Assembly: GCF_036002945.1 (NCBI RefSeq)
Contig: NZ_CP108529.1
Location: forward strand, 8,489,001 to 8,553,000
DNA: 64,000 bases
Direction: 5' to 3'
Source: Streptomyces sp. NBC_01224
GTDB taxonomy: Bacteria; Actinomycetota; Actinomycetes; Streptomycetales; Streptomycetaceae
Shown here: piece after piece, positions 43,704 through 54,492 of the stretch
Numbering within the stretch: the first letter of the stretch is position 1
How the letters are laid out: every line of letters starts with the position of its first letter
Program-made: the position numbers and the translations under genes
The notes under the pieces: model-generated
The model's input: the letters and a program-made list of their open reading frames with translations, nothing else
Told to the model about the DNA's origin: nothing
The model's database searches: none

Positions 43704-45803
43704 ATGGATACCGAAGGATTTCCCCGTCAGTTCGCCCGGACCCGCCGCTTCTCGCTCGGAGTTCCACGCGAGTTCACCGTCTCCCCTGACGGCGACCGTG
43801 TGCTGTTTCTCCGCTCCGAATCTGGTGTCGTTCCGCGCGTCCAACTGTGGATGTACGAGAGCGGTGAGGAGCGGATCCTCGCCGATCCGGCAGCCGGGGG
43901 TGAGGAGAAGGCCATGGAAGCAGAGCGCATCCGTCCCGAACCGACCCGCGCGCGCTCGGCCGGAGTGGCGGCCTACGCGACCGACCATCATGTTCGGGTG
44001 GTGGCGTACACCGTCGACGGCTCGCTCTGGACCGTGCGTACGGACGGTGGCCTGCCGCGTCGCATCCAGACCGTCGGCCCGGTGAGAGATCCCCGCCCCT
44101 CCCCGGACGGCACCCTGATCGCCTACGTCACTGGAGGCGCCCTACGTGTGGTCGGTACGGACGGGGCGGGAGACCGGCCGCTCGCCGAGCCCGAGACCGC
44201 GGAGACCACCTACGGACTGGCTGATTACACCGCTGTCGCGTCCATCGGCAGGTCACGCGGCTACTGGTGGTCTCCGGACAGCGATGCGCTGCTCGTTGCC
44301 CGAGTCGATACCTCCGTGGTGGAGCGCCGCTATCTCAGTGATCCGTCGGATCCTGGCCAACTGCCCCGGTCGGTTCGCTATCCAGCGGCAGGCACGGCCA
44401 ACGCGATCACTTCGTTGCACCTGGTGACGGTCGTTGGCGGGCGCACGCCGGTTCGATTGCCGCGTCACGCTCCTGCGAAGGACGCTCCGGCCAACAGTTG
44501 GGGCCTCGCGTTCGAGTACGTCGTCAGCGCCGACTGGCAGAGTAGTGGCCCGGTGATCAGTCTTCAGACTCGTGACCAGCGCACGATGTCGGTTCTGCGG
44601 GTCAACCCCGTGAACGGTTCTGTCGAGCAACTGTCCCAGCAGACCGATCAGGGCTGGGTCGAGTTTCCGCCGGGTGCTCCGCTGTACACCGCATCGGGAG
44701 TGCTGGTGCTACCTCAGGTCCACGGTGATGAGCGCACGATCCGGATAGGCGGTGTCTTCGCTCCGGCCGGGCTCCAGGTGCGAGCCGTACTGGGGTCGGT
44801 GGGCGAAAAGGTGTTGTTCGCCGCGAGCGAAGAGCCGACAGAAGCGCATGTCTGGTCGTATGAGGCTGGGCACGGCTTTGAACGGCTGACGCAGACTCCG
44901 GGGGTGCACACAGCCACCGCCGGGGGTGACACACTCGTGCTGGACAGCAGAACTCTGGACGGGCACACGGTGACGGTGCTGCGGGGCGGAAAGCAGGTCG
45001 GCTGTATCGCGGTCCTGGCGGAACAGCCGCTGGTCACGCCCCGGCCAGTCCATCTGACGCTGGGGAAGCGGCAGTTGCGAAGTCGACTGCATCTGCCCTC
45101 CTGGTACGAGCCGGGCATGGCCAAGCTGCCGGTTCTGCTCAGCCCGTACGCCGGGCCCGGCATGCAAGTCGTGACAAAAGCCCACGGTTGGTACACGGCG
45201 GTGTGCCAGTGGTATGCCGAGCAAGGGTTTGCCGTGCTGGCGACGGACGGGCGCGGTACTCCCGGGCGCGGGGTGCAGTGGCAGCGGGCCATCCTTGGTG
45301 ACCGGCTCACACCTGTTCTGAACGACCAGATCGACGGGCTGCACGCTGCGGCTCAACGGTGCGACGCGATGGACTTGGAACGAGTAGGCATCCGGGGCTG
45401 GTCGTTCAGTGGCTATCTTGCTGCCGGCGCCGTGCTGCACCGTCCTGATGTGTTCCACGCCGCGGTCGCGGGCGCGGCACCGACCGACCGGCGCCTGTAC
45501 GACACGTATTGGGAAGAGCGTTTCCTTGGCCACCCGGACCTCCAGCCGCACAACTACGAGCGCAGCTCGTTGCTGTCACTCGCCGAGAAGCTGACCCGTC
45601 CGCTGATGCTCGTTCACGGGCTGGCCGACGACAACGTGGCCCCAGCGCATACGCTGCGCCTCTCGGCGGAGTTGCTCGCGGCAGGTCGGCCGCACAGAGC
45701 CCTGCTGCTACCTGGGGTGGGGCACCTCGTGGCAGGGGAAGGAGTCGCGGACACCCTGCTGCAGCTTGAGCTGGACTTCCTGAAGAGCTCGCTCGAGGCT
45801 TGA
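43704..45803 (+). CDS. S9 family serine peptidase (dipeptidyl peptidase IV-like)
   Basis: This 699-residue protein has an N-terminal beta-propeller (VSPDGDRVLFLRS, PRPSPDGTLIAYVTGG, YWWSPDSDALLVARVDTS) and a C-terminal alpha/beta hydrolase. The nucleophile is Ser567 in IRGWSFSGYLA (GWSFSG instead of the usual GWSYGG), the Asp is in VHGLADDNV and the His in LPGVGHLV. Such enzymes cleave short peptides, often after proline. There is no signal peptide, so it is cytoplasmic. It is the only intact gene in the cassette that splits the NUDIX gene. Confidence 0.88.
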   Translation: MDTEGFPRQFARTRRFSLGVPREFTVSPDGDRVLFLRSESGVVPRVQLWMYESGEERILADPAAGGEEKAMEAERIRPEPTRARSAGVAAYATDHHVRVVAYTVDGSLWTVRTDGGLPRRIQTVGPVRDPRPSPDGTLIAYVTGGALRVVGTDGAGDRPLAEPETAETTYGLADYTAVASIGRSRGYWWSPDSDALLVARVDTSVVERRYLSDPSDPGQLPRSVRYPAAGTANAITSLHLVTVVGGRTPVRLPRHAPAKDAPANSWGLAFEYVVSADWQSSGPVISLQTRDQRTMSVLRVNPVNGSVEQLSQQTDQGWVEFPPGAPLYTASGVLVLPQVHGDERTIRIGGVFAPAGLQVRAVLGSVGEKVLFAASEEPTEAHVWSYEAGHGFERLTQTPGVHTATAGGDTLVLDSRTLDGHTVTVLRGGKQVGCIAVLAEQPLVTPRPVHLTLGKRQLRSRLHLPSWYEPGMAKLPVLLSPYAGPGMQVVTKAHGWYTAVCQWYAEQGFAVLATDGRGTPGRGVQWQRAILGDRLTPVLNDQIDGLHAAAQRCDAMDLERVGIRGWSFSGYLAAGAVLHRPDVFHAAVAGAAPTDRRLYDTYWEERFLGHPDLQPHNYERSSLLSLAEKLTRPLMLVHGLADDNVAPAHTLRLSAELLAAGRPHRALLLPGVGHLVAGEGVADTLLQLELDFLKSSLEA

Positions 45804-46043
45804 GCACAGTGCTCCGGGGCGTTTCGGCGGGGCATCCCTGAAGCCTCGCAGAAGCGCTGGCCCAGCCCGCCGAAGCTGTCCCGCAGAGCACGGCCGGAGC
45901 GGAAGGCGGGATCCGCCTTGCCGTCGGGTAGCAGCCCACGCCGGCCGACCCGGTCCAGAAACCACCACTGCTCGAACGTCAGATGGCGTACGTCGAAAGG
46001 TAGCTGCCGAGCTGATGTCCTGAGACATCTGTGGATGCTTTGC
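45804..46043 (-). other. Unassigned coding remnant at the right end of the cassette
   Basis: On the minus strand one frame reads LPFDVRHLTFEQWWFLDRVG and then GLLPDGKADPAFRSGRALRD, clearly protein-like, but without start or stop context. I could not assign it to a family. It may be a remnant of a mobility gene. Confidence 0.35.
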
Positions 46044-46178
46044 CTAACCGCCGGGCAGTGCCCAGGCGCCCTCGTGCGGCGGCCAGCCGCGCTCGATCAG
46101 CAGGACGTCACCGCCGGGTGTCAGGGCCACCACGTCGGCGGTGTAGCGGATGGTCTCGAACGTCTCGGTCTCGGTCAT
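46044..46178 (-). pseudogene. NUDIX hydrolase, N-terminal part of a split gene
   Basis: An ATG at 46178 with a GAGAGGTG ribosome site starts MTETETFETIRYTADVVALT, then DVLLIERGWPPHEGAWALPGG and a TAG at 46044. The reading ends exactly at the LPGG that opens a NUDIX box, and the box itself is at 43018-43317 in the same orientation. The stop codon is contributed by the inserted cassette. The gene is therefore disrupted. Confidence 0.8.
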
Positions 46179-46941
46179 GCGCACCTCTCGGTTGGGCGGG
46201 CTAGCAGGTAGTGGTGTCAGTGACCACGAGGAACTGGTCGCTGTGTGATTTCGGCGCGACGGTGGCCGTAACGCCTTACGCGTCCCGGCGTTGATCTCGG
46301 TGTGCTGCTCGCTGAGCTGCTGAGGGGGCCCGCTGTTCCGCGGATTCCGTCATTGCGAGAACGAAGCGAACCCCCGTCAATGACGGCAGCCTGGACGGCG
46401 GTGCGGGCACATCAGTCCGGCCCGAGTCGGTCATAGCGGGGTCCGGCCCTGTCCGTGCTGGACGCCGGGCTGCTGGGTGTGCGGCGGCATGGATGTCGCC
46501 GGGGCGAACTGTGGTCCGCCGTGGGCGACGGCGCGGTCCCGTACGCCGTCCTGGAGCTTGGCGGCGGCTGCCTCGAACGTCCGGCGGGTCTGCTCCACCG
46601 CGGCGACGCCGATCGCCTGCTCGCGCCCACACCGCCGCGACTGCCGCCCGCGCCCGCTCAGCAAGGCGGTAGACGGTGCAGGCGCCGAACGCCCGGATCG
46701 CCGACCGCCTCCAGCCGCCGCGCAGCTCGGACAGCGACCGCGCCACCGTGCGCTTCGGCGGGCGCGTCTGGTCAGCAGCTCTGCGGCGCCGCACCATCAA
46801 GAAGGCCGTCCCGCACCAGCGGGTGATCTTCACCGTGCACGAGATGAAGCGGCTCGGCCAGCTTCAGCCGACACGTGGGGCCGGTCCACCACGGCTGACG
46901 ATCTGCGCGGCCGGGCCGGAGAGGCGCCGGACAGCCCCCTA
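46179..46941. other. Stretch without a recognised gene between split NUDIX and ureD
   Basis: Nothing here is assignable with confidence. A minus-strand frame at 46431-46664 ends with EQAIGVAAVEQTRRTFEAAA and GVRDRAVAHGG and could be a small coiled-coil protein, but I see no ribosome site or family match. Confidence 0.3.
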
Positions 46942-47796
46942 CTACGGTCCGAGGGCGTGTGCGAGTGCCTCGTCGAGTAGCTCCCGCAGGGCGGAGGACG
47001 TCGGTGCGAGGGCGGTGGCGAGTAGTGCCGGGCCGCCGCCCAGAGGTGCGAGGACGGCGCAGCCGTCTTTGGCCCCTTCGCGGAGCAGGAAGGGGTCGCG
47101 CTGGATATCCATCTCTGGGTCCACGATGAGGAGTTGGCCGACGGCACGGTGTCCGCCCAGGACTGCGGGGCCGTCCCATCCCGGCTCGGGATCCCCGTAG
47201 GCGGTGTGTTGGTCGAGCAGCGGGCGTCCGGCGTGTTGGACCCGGATGCGGGTGACGAGGTGGCCCGGCTTCTCGTTGGCTCTGCCCAGGAGCTGCTCCT
47301 CGCGCAGCAGCAGTCGTGAGGTGGCGGCCAGGTTGACCGTGTAGGTCTGCTGCAGGTTGCTGCCGGCGGCGCTGATCAGCGGCTGTGGCAGCCAGCGCAG
47401 GCTGGCGTGTTCCCCGGCGGTCAGCCGTACGTTGTAGGTGGCCGAGGCGTTGGTGGGACCGCGGAGGGCGAGCGTGGCGGCGGCCGTGGTGACTTCCAGT
47501 TCGGCGCGGTCCTCGGCGGTGATGTCGAGGGTGAGCCGGTCGCCTCCGAGCGGGGCGCTCATCGCGCCGATGATTCCTACCGTGGCGGCGTTTCCGCCGG
47601 TGCGCATGCGTCGTAGGTGGAACGGGCCGTCGCTGCGCAGTTGCGGGAGCGTGGTGACGCGTCCGTTGAAGGTGGCGCGGATGCGGGCGGTGGCAAGCAC
47701 GCCGTGCGGGTGTCCGGGGGGTTCCTCGGCGCCGGCCGCCTGGGCGTACGCTTCGCACGGGGCCTTGGGCCGGGCGAGATGGGTGCCGGTGCTCAT
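46942..47796 (-). CDS. ureD: Urease accessory protein UreD (UreH)
   Basis: This 284-residue protein matches the UreD family: ATARIRATFNGRVTTLPQLRSDGPFHLRRM, GDRLTLDITAEDRAELEVTTAAATLALRG and WLPQPLISAAGSNLQQTYTVNL. UreD docks on apo-urease and forms the nickel-transfer tunnel with UreF and UreG. The ATG at 47796 overlaps the ureG stop (ATGA). It is the last gene of the operon on the minus strand. Sequence divergence is typical for this poorly conserved family. Confidence 0.85.
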   Translation of the reverse strand: MSTGTHLARPKAPCEAYAQAAGAEEPPGHPHGVLATARIRATFNGRVTTLPQLRSDGPFHLRRMRTGGNAATVGIIGAMSAPLGGDRLTLDITAEDRAELEVTTAAATLALRGPTNASATYNVRLTAGEHASLRWLPQPLISAAGSNLQQTYTVNLAATSRLLLREEQLLGRANEKPGHLVTRIRVQHAGRPLLDQHTAYGDPEPGWDGPAVLGGHRAVGQLLIVDPEMDIQRDPFLLREGAKDGCAVLAPLGGGPALLATALAPTSSALRELLDEALAHALGP

Positions 47797-48488
47797 GAAG
47801 CAGCCTCCGCGCGCCACCGGGTGAGGTGGCCGGTGACCCAGTCGGCGATCTCGCGGATGCCGTCGTCCGAGGTGAGGCTGGTGAAGATGACGGGGAGATC
47901 ACCACGTTGCCGTTTGGCGTCGGCGACCATGGTGGCGAGGTCGGCACCGACGTGCGGGGCGAGGTCGGTTTTGTTGACGACGAGGAGGTCGGCGGTGGTG
48001 ATTCCGGGGCCGCCCTTGCGGGGGATGTCGTCACCGCTGGCGACGTCGATGACGAAGATCTGCACGTCGACGAGGCCCTTGGAGAAGGTGGCGGTGAGGT
48101 TGTCACCACCGGACTCGACGAGCACGAGGTCAAGGGGGTGGAGGGCCTTCTCCAGGTGTTCAACGGCCTCGAGGTTGGCGGAGATGTCGTCGCGGATCGC
48201 AGTGTGCGGGCACGCGCCGGTCTCCACCGCGGTGATCCGCTCAGGCGGCAGCACGGCCTCGCGCAGCAGGTACTCCGCGTCTTCGCGGGTGTAGATGTCG
48301 TTGGTCACGACGGCGATGGACCAGCGGTCCCGCAGGGTGCGGCAGAGCGCGGCAACGCTAGCTGTCTTGCCGGAGCCGACGGGCCCGCCCAGCCCGACAC
48401 GGAGGGCTCGGCGGCCGCCGTCGGCACGGAGCGGCTCGGCGCTGTGGCTATGGCGCTGCGGCATGGTCACGGAGTGGTCGAGGTGCAC
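47793..48488 (-). CDS. ureG: Urease accessory GTPase UreG
   Basis: This 231-residue GTPase has the P-loop GLGGPVGSGKTA, the metal-binding CPH motif in ETGACPHTAIRDD, the SGGDNLTATFS segment and the base-recognition NKTD. The N-terminus contains several histidines (HLDHSVT, RHSHS), which could bind nickel in place of the missing UreE. The GTG at 48488 has GGGAG upstream. It lies 28 bp after ureF and is coupled to ureD. Confidence 0.92.
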   Translation of the reverse strand: MHLDHSVTMPQRHSHSAEPLRADGGRRALRVGLGGPVGSGKTASVAALCRTLRDRWSIAVVTNDIYTREDAEYLLREAVLPPERITAVETGACPHTAIRDDISANLEAVEHLEKALHPLDLVLVESGGDNLTATFSKGLVDVQIFVIDVASGDDIPRKGGPGITTADLLVVNKTDLAPHVGADLATMVADAKRQRGDLPVIFTSLTSDDGIREIADWVTGHLTRWRAEAAS

Positions 48489-48516
48489 GAAGAACTCCCG
48501 GTGTGAAGAAAAGGTT

Positions 48517-49191
48517 TCAGGAAGCGAAGAGCCGGACGGTCCAGGCGGCGTGCTGCTCACCGGTGATGTCCAGCAGCGGCGAGGACGCCGACGGCAAGGC
48601 GTCGATGCCCTCGGCCGTGACGCGGTCCGCGGCCTGGGCGGCAGCTGCGGCGACGGCGTCGATATCGGAGCTGAGGCGAGCCAGCAGCCCCGAGGCGTCG
48701 AGCGGGTCGAGGCTGAGCAGGCGCACCGCTGCGGTGGCCGGGCCGCTGGCGTTCTCGTACGCGGCGGCGTAGGCGGCGTCCAGTGGGGTGAGCCCGGCGG
48801 CCCGGGCGGCGAGGCCCAGCACGAGCGGCTGGTGGGCGCCCTGGGGGCGCTCGGCGGCCAGCCGTTCCAGGTCTTCGGACGGAAAGGTGGCACGGGCTGC
48901 GCGCATCATCTGCCGGCCGAGCCTGCGGGCGACGGCGCGCAGCGCGGGGGCGGGGGTGCGTGCGTCGGCGGCGGCGTCCAGCAGCAGCGGGTCGACTCCG
49001 GCGGCGGCCGCGGCGGCCAGGCCGGCCATGGTCAGGCCGGTGGTGTGCAGACGGCCGCGGCAGAATGCCTCCAAGCTGCCGGCGTCGTGTACGGCTTTGT
49101 GGGCGATTGCGGCCTCGACACCGCCGGAGTGGGCGTGTCCTCCGGCGGGGAAGCGGCCGTCGGCCAGCAGGAGCAGGGCTGCACGGCTCAT
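48517..49191 (-). CDS. ureF: Urease accessory protein UreF
   Basis: This 224-residue all-helical protein matches UreF: LLLLADGRFPAGGHAHSGGVEAAI, the SLEAFCRGRLHTTGLTMAG helix and PLVLGLAARAAGLTPLDAAYAAAYENASGPATAAVRLLSLDPLD. UreF links UreD and UreG in the activation complex. The ATG at 49191 is preferred over the upstream in-frame codon because family similarity starts there. It lies 116 bp after ureC. Confidence 0.88.
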   Translation of the reverse strand: MSRAALLLLADGRFPAGGHAHSGGVEAAIAHKAVHDAGSLEAFCRGRLHTTGLTMAGLAAAAAAGVDPLLLDAAADARTPAPALRAVARRLGRQMMRAARATFPSEDLERLAAERPQGAHQPLVLGLAARAAGLTPLDAAYAAAYENASGPATAAVRLLSLDPLDASGLLARLSSDIDAVAAAAAQAADRVTAEGIDALPSASSPLLDITGEQHAAWTVRLFAS

Positions 49192-49307
49192 GGGTGAGCG
49201 CTGCCTTTCGCGAGGTCGGAAGTTGTGCCGGGTGCGGGCAGGCATGGCCTGCCCGCCCGGGGGCCCGGCCGCAGTGCTGTTGCTCGGACGGCCGGGCAGG
49301 TGGCGGT

Positions 49308-51319
<2,012 letters not shown>

Positions 51320-51323
<4 letters not shown>

Positions 51324-52177
51324 CGGACGATCCCCTCGCGCAGTCCCTGGATCTTGGTGAGGTCACTGGTGTTGCTGCCGCCGGCCGTGACATCACCCTG
51401 GATCTGCACCAGTTCCACACAGCACTCGTCGCCCGGTTCGAAGCGCACGGACGTGCCCGCGGCGATGTTGAGCCGTCGGCCCTTCGCCGCATCGCAGTTC
51501 CAGAGACTGCGGTCCTGGGGGACTGTCTGACCGGCAGGGACCTCGATGCTAACGACCTTCAGCCCAGGGTTGACCTCGGCGAAGTGATAGTGCGAGGCGA
51601 CCTGAATGGGACGGTCCGACTCGTTCCGCACCTTGATCTTCGACTTGCCCGGCCCCGGCAAGGCGGCGGCATCCTCTTGTAGGCTGACGCCCTGCGCGTC
51701 CCCGTCGAGATGCACGTTGAAGTAGATCGCGTCGTACCGGCAGGCGGCCTCGTCGTCCTCGTCGCAGCCTACGGACGAGTTGTTGCTGTCGTCGCAGTCG
51801 ACCGGGCAATCTGGCTTGCGGGGTGGCTGGGGATGCTCGACCTTGCCCGGGTAGATCTTGGGCTCCTCTGTGGCCTCCGGAAGGGGGTCGTGGATGGTGA
51901 CCAGTTTGGTGCCGTCTGGGAAGGTGGCCTCCACCTGGACGTTCTTGATCATCTCTGGGACGCCATCCATCACCTCATCACGGGTAAACAGATGACGACC
52001 CGAGTCCATGATGTCGCTGACCGTCTTGCCGGCGCGCGCCGCCTCAAAGACGTGCACCGTCAGCAACGCCATGACCTCGGGGTAATTGAGGAGCAGCCCA
52101 CAGTCGCGGCGCCGCTGCGCCACGTCGGCAGCCACATGGATCAGCAGCCGCTCCTGCTCATGCGGAGTCAAATGCAC
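51320..52177 (-). CDS. Fused urease gamma-beta subunit UreAB with a Cys/Asp-rich linker
   Basis: This 285-residue protein joins UreA (LTPHEQERLLIHVAADVAQRR, LNYPEVMALLTVHVFEAARAGKTVSDIM, MIKNVQVEATFPDGTKLVTIHDP) to UreB (VRNESDRPIQVASHYHFAEVNPGL, AAGTSVRFEPGDE). Between them lies a linker of about 45 residues with DCPVDCDDSNNSSVGCDEDD and a further Cys nearby. Gamma-beta fusions are known in actinobacteria and Helicobacter, but this acidic, four-cysteine linker is unusual and might bind nickel. It heads the operon ureAB-C-F-G-D. Confidence 0.9.
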
Positions 52178-52298
52178 AGTGCGTCATTTCTCTTGATCGG
52201 GCAGTGCGCGCGGCCGGGCATGCCGAAGGCCGCGGAAGACGCCCTACGGATGACTCCGAACGCTCTTTGATCATCACGCGGAGAAGTCGGCGACCTAC

Positions 52299-52336
52299 CT
52301 GATTCACCTGATCATGTACTCGATCAGGTGAATCAG
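52299..52336. promoter_or_regulatory. Perfect 15-bp inverted repeat upstream of the urease operon
   Basis: Arms 52299-52313 and 52322-52336 (CTGATTCACCTGATC and its exact complement) with an 8-nt centre, about 120 bp upstream of ureAB. The AT-richer sequence and symmetry suit a regulator site; there is no U-run. It could also end transcription from the gene to the right. Confidence 0.6.
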
Positions 52337-53253
52337 ATTCGCAGCTGCTGCACATCTCGCCGCTGTCTGGTCCACGAGCCCGTCATGCGGCCAGGCACGT
52401 GCTGGTCGGCGGCGGGTGGAACAGGCTGTCTGCCAAGCGAACACGGCCCGGTCACTGACACGACGACGGTGGCAGCCCTCCGGGTTGCGGCGCACCGAGC
52501 CCTTTGACCTGCGACTTCAAGTTGGCGAGGGCTCACGGCCGGTGTGCACCGATAGCCGCACCACCGTGTGGTCGGATGTGCATCCGGTGCGGTCGGTGCG
52601 CATCCATCCGGTGGCCTCCACTCGATGGACATCCAGCCGGTGCACGATGCGCGCGCCGGGTGGTCGGCGGGTGGGAGTGGCGCGCATCGGGCGGGCCCGG
52701 TGCGGTGTTCCGGAGGGCACGAGCGGCGCGTTTCCCCTAAAGGGGGTTCCGACAGTCCGCCACATCCTCGACGACCGGTGCCGGCAACGCGGTCGCGGGG
52801 GCAGGGGCAGATCCAGCAGTAGAGGCGTGCTCCTTGGGTGACCGCTCGGCCGGCGAGCCCGGACAACTGCTTCAGGAAGCTTGTGAGGTCTTCTGGATCG
52901 GCCGGGTAGTAGAACACACCCTCGGTGCGCGACCAGCCAGTGGCGACGTCGTGCAGGAACCTGGTGTCGCAAGTCGCGAGCGCGTCCCGAAGGGCGTCCG
53001 TCAGTGACACCACCACCACTTCGCCGTCCCCGACCATTCCGATGAGGCTGCCGTGTCGAGGGTCGGACTGGACCTCTGCGGCGGACCGGCCTGTCATGAG
53101 TGTCTCGGCGGGCGTCAGCTCGACCACTGGGTCGATGCCCTTGACCACCAGCTGGTCGTAGCCGGTCCCGCTCGGCTGGTCGTCATCGCGGACGACAGCT
53201 CGGACAGCGTCGCCGTCATCAGCAGCGGCGAAGTAGCCATAGAGAACGCCCAT
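52333..53253 (-). CDS. Streptomyces hypothetical protein with an unnatural read-through tail
   Basis: Residues 1-149 look like a conserved Streptomyces family: MGVLYGYFAAADDGDAVRAV, VVKGIDPVVELTPAETLMTG and a C-terminus GLAGRAVTQGARLYCWIC. Relatives, as I recall them, end right after YCWVC. Here the frame continues for 157 more residues of Pro/Arg-rich sequence with no domain character and stops inside the urease inverted repeat. The natural stop seems lost, so the true product is 52807-53253 plus a junk tail. Function unknown. Confidence 0.55.
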   Translation of the reverse strand: MGVLYGYFAAADDGDAVRAVVRDDDQPSGTGYDQLVVKGIDPVVELTPAETLMTGRSAAEVQSDPRHGSLIGMVGDGEVVVVSLTDALRDALATCDTRFLHDVATGWSRTEGVFYYPADPEDLTSFLKQLSGLAGRAVTQGARLYCWICPCPRDRVAGTGRRGCGGLSEPPLGETRRSCPPEHRTGPARCAPLPPADHPARASCTGWMSIEWRPPDGCAPTAPDAHPTTRWCGYRCTPAVSPRQLEVAGQRARCAATRRAATVVVSVTGPCSLGRQPVPPAADQHVPGRMTGSWTRQRRDVQQLRI

Positions 53254-53578
53254 GGGCAGATCATCGCATCCACTGCTGACGGTGCCGGAGGTCGGGCCGA
53301 TTGCCTAACTGCAGGATCCGATCGTTGTGGCTCGGGCCGTCGGGAGGCGGGTCACGCGACCGGCTGCCGTCTAACCCGCGCAGGTGAAGGATCTCTTCGT
53401 GCTCGGCGGCGAGCCGGGCCAGGGCCTGGATGCGGAAGTCCGTGAGCTCGTCGATCGTCTGTCAAGACCTGGCGCCTCCTACGGAAACCGCGATGCAGTA
53501 CCACCCGCATCACCGTATTCGTCCAGGCCGTCCTCACCCTCCACCTCAATGCCTCGAACTGAGGCCGGAAAAGCCTCA
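53254..53578. other. Intergenic stretch with a small coding remnant
   Basis: No intact gene. On the minus strand at about 53370-53450 the frame reads IDELTDFRIQALARLAAEHE then EILHLRG, a helical protein tail I cannot assign. Confidence 0.3.
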
Positions 53579-54211
53579 ATGTCAGTGGCGGCCGCTACCG
53601 TCGCACCCGTGGAACGGGAACTTGCTAAGCACTTCGATCCCTTGCCCGGACGGGTCGGTCATGTCGGCGGTATCGAGTCGCTGACACTCGATGGGCATCG
53701 CTACTACTTCGGCTTCGACTACAGCAGCGACATCATCCTGTCACCGCTGATCGACGACCCGGAGGCGATGGCAGCCTTCGCAAGCGAATACATGCGACAG
53801 ACGACCGGCTCGCATGGCGAAATCTACTGGGCGAGTCTGGCCGCCGCGGCAACCGAAAGCTCGGACCTGGCGGGGGATGCCGAGCGCGAATTCACCACCG
53901 AAGGTCTGCGTAGCGACCTGCCGGCCCCTGAGAGCCACCTGCTCTACCTCTTGGGCGCGGCTACCGGATGGGATGACTGGTTCGAGGAGTCACCAGAGGC
54001 AGAACAGGCATGCGAGCGACTGGGTTTGGACGAAGAGGAACCGGAGTTCATCGACCAGTGCCTGCAGGCGATCAGAGAGCACGGGTCTCAGGCCCGGCCT
54101 GACGAGTGGACGGTAGCCCGCTTCCACCTCAGCGCCGCAGTGCAGCATCTGCCGGGCAACTGGAAAACCTTGTTCGCTCCCCTTGCGGAGGGCATCGCGA
54201 ACCACGAGTGA
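53579..54211 (+). CDS. Acidic hypothetical protein
   Basis: This 210-residue protein begins MSVAAATVAPVERELAKHFD and continues with DGHRYYFGFDYSSDIILSPL and a helical, acidic C-terminal half (QACERLGLDEEEPEFIDQCL). I do not recognise a family. The start at 53579 is chosen because the upstream open frame is not protein-like. Codon use is somewhat less GC-biased than in the left part of the window. It has no overlapping neighbour. Confidence 0.55.
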   Translation: MSVAAATVAPVERELAKHFDPLPGRVGHVGGIESLTLDGHRYYFGFDYSSDIILSPLIDDPEAMAAFASEYMRQTTGSHGEIYWASLAAAATESSDLAGDAEREFTTEGLRSDLPAPESHLLYLLGAATGWDDWFEESPEAEQACERLGLDEEEPEFIDQCLQAIREHGSQARPDEWTVARFHLSAAVQHLPGNWKTLFAPLAEGIANHE

Positions 54212-54492
54212 GCCGGCTCTTCGGAACGCGCTCCGCGATCTGACACAGATCGTTTCTACATGTTCCGACCCGGCGTTCCTGCGTTGCCACTCACGGATGA
54301 GTTTCCCGTACCGAGGCGTTGAACAGAACGAGGCGGATCGGTAGACAGGCTCTCAACGCTCCTGGCCGACACGGTTGACCTCGATCTCTCGACAGCGCAT
54401 CGGCCAGGAGTTTCGGCGTCTCGAGCAGCGAACCGATCCATACAGCAGGTTGGAATGGGCTCATTGCCCAGCGACGTCTGGGGCGTACGGCC

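Larger units (their letters stand above)
43318..46046. mobile_element. 2.73-kb cassette inserted in a NUDIX gene, with imperfect terminal inverted repeats
   Basis: The two halves of one NUDIX gene flank this segment, so it is an insertion. Its ends are related in inverted orientation. The left end contains TTATGAACAG, ATGTCTCGGA and CAGCT (43318-43356); the right end, read inward on the minus strand, contains TTAGGCAAAG, ATGTCTCAGGA and CAGCT (46046-46005). The cassette holds a T-tailed terminator, an S9 peptidase gene and an unassigned remnant. No transposase is recognised. Confidence 0.6.

Noticed and set aside
46276..46833. 185-residue basic minus-strand protein
   Set aside because: Arg/Pro-rich without domain, ribosome site or coupling to ureD; most likely a chance open frame.
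52540..52700. Repeated CATCCGGTG-like units resembling a repeat array
   Set aside because: Copies are irregular in length and spacing and there is no conserved repeat/spacer structure, so this is not CRISPR or a regular tandem array.
54359..54410. 11-bp inverted repeat with 30-nt loop
   Set aside because: The arms are exact but short for a GC-rich genome and the spacer is long; no neighbouring gene structure supports an operator or terminator.
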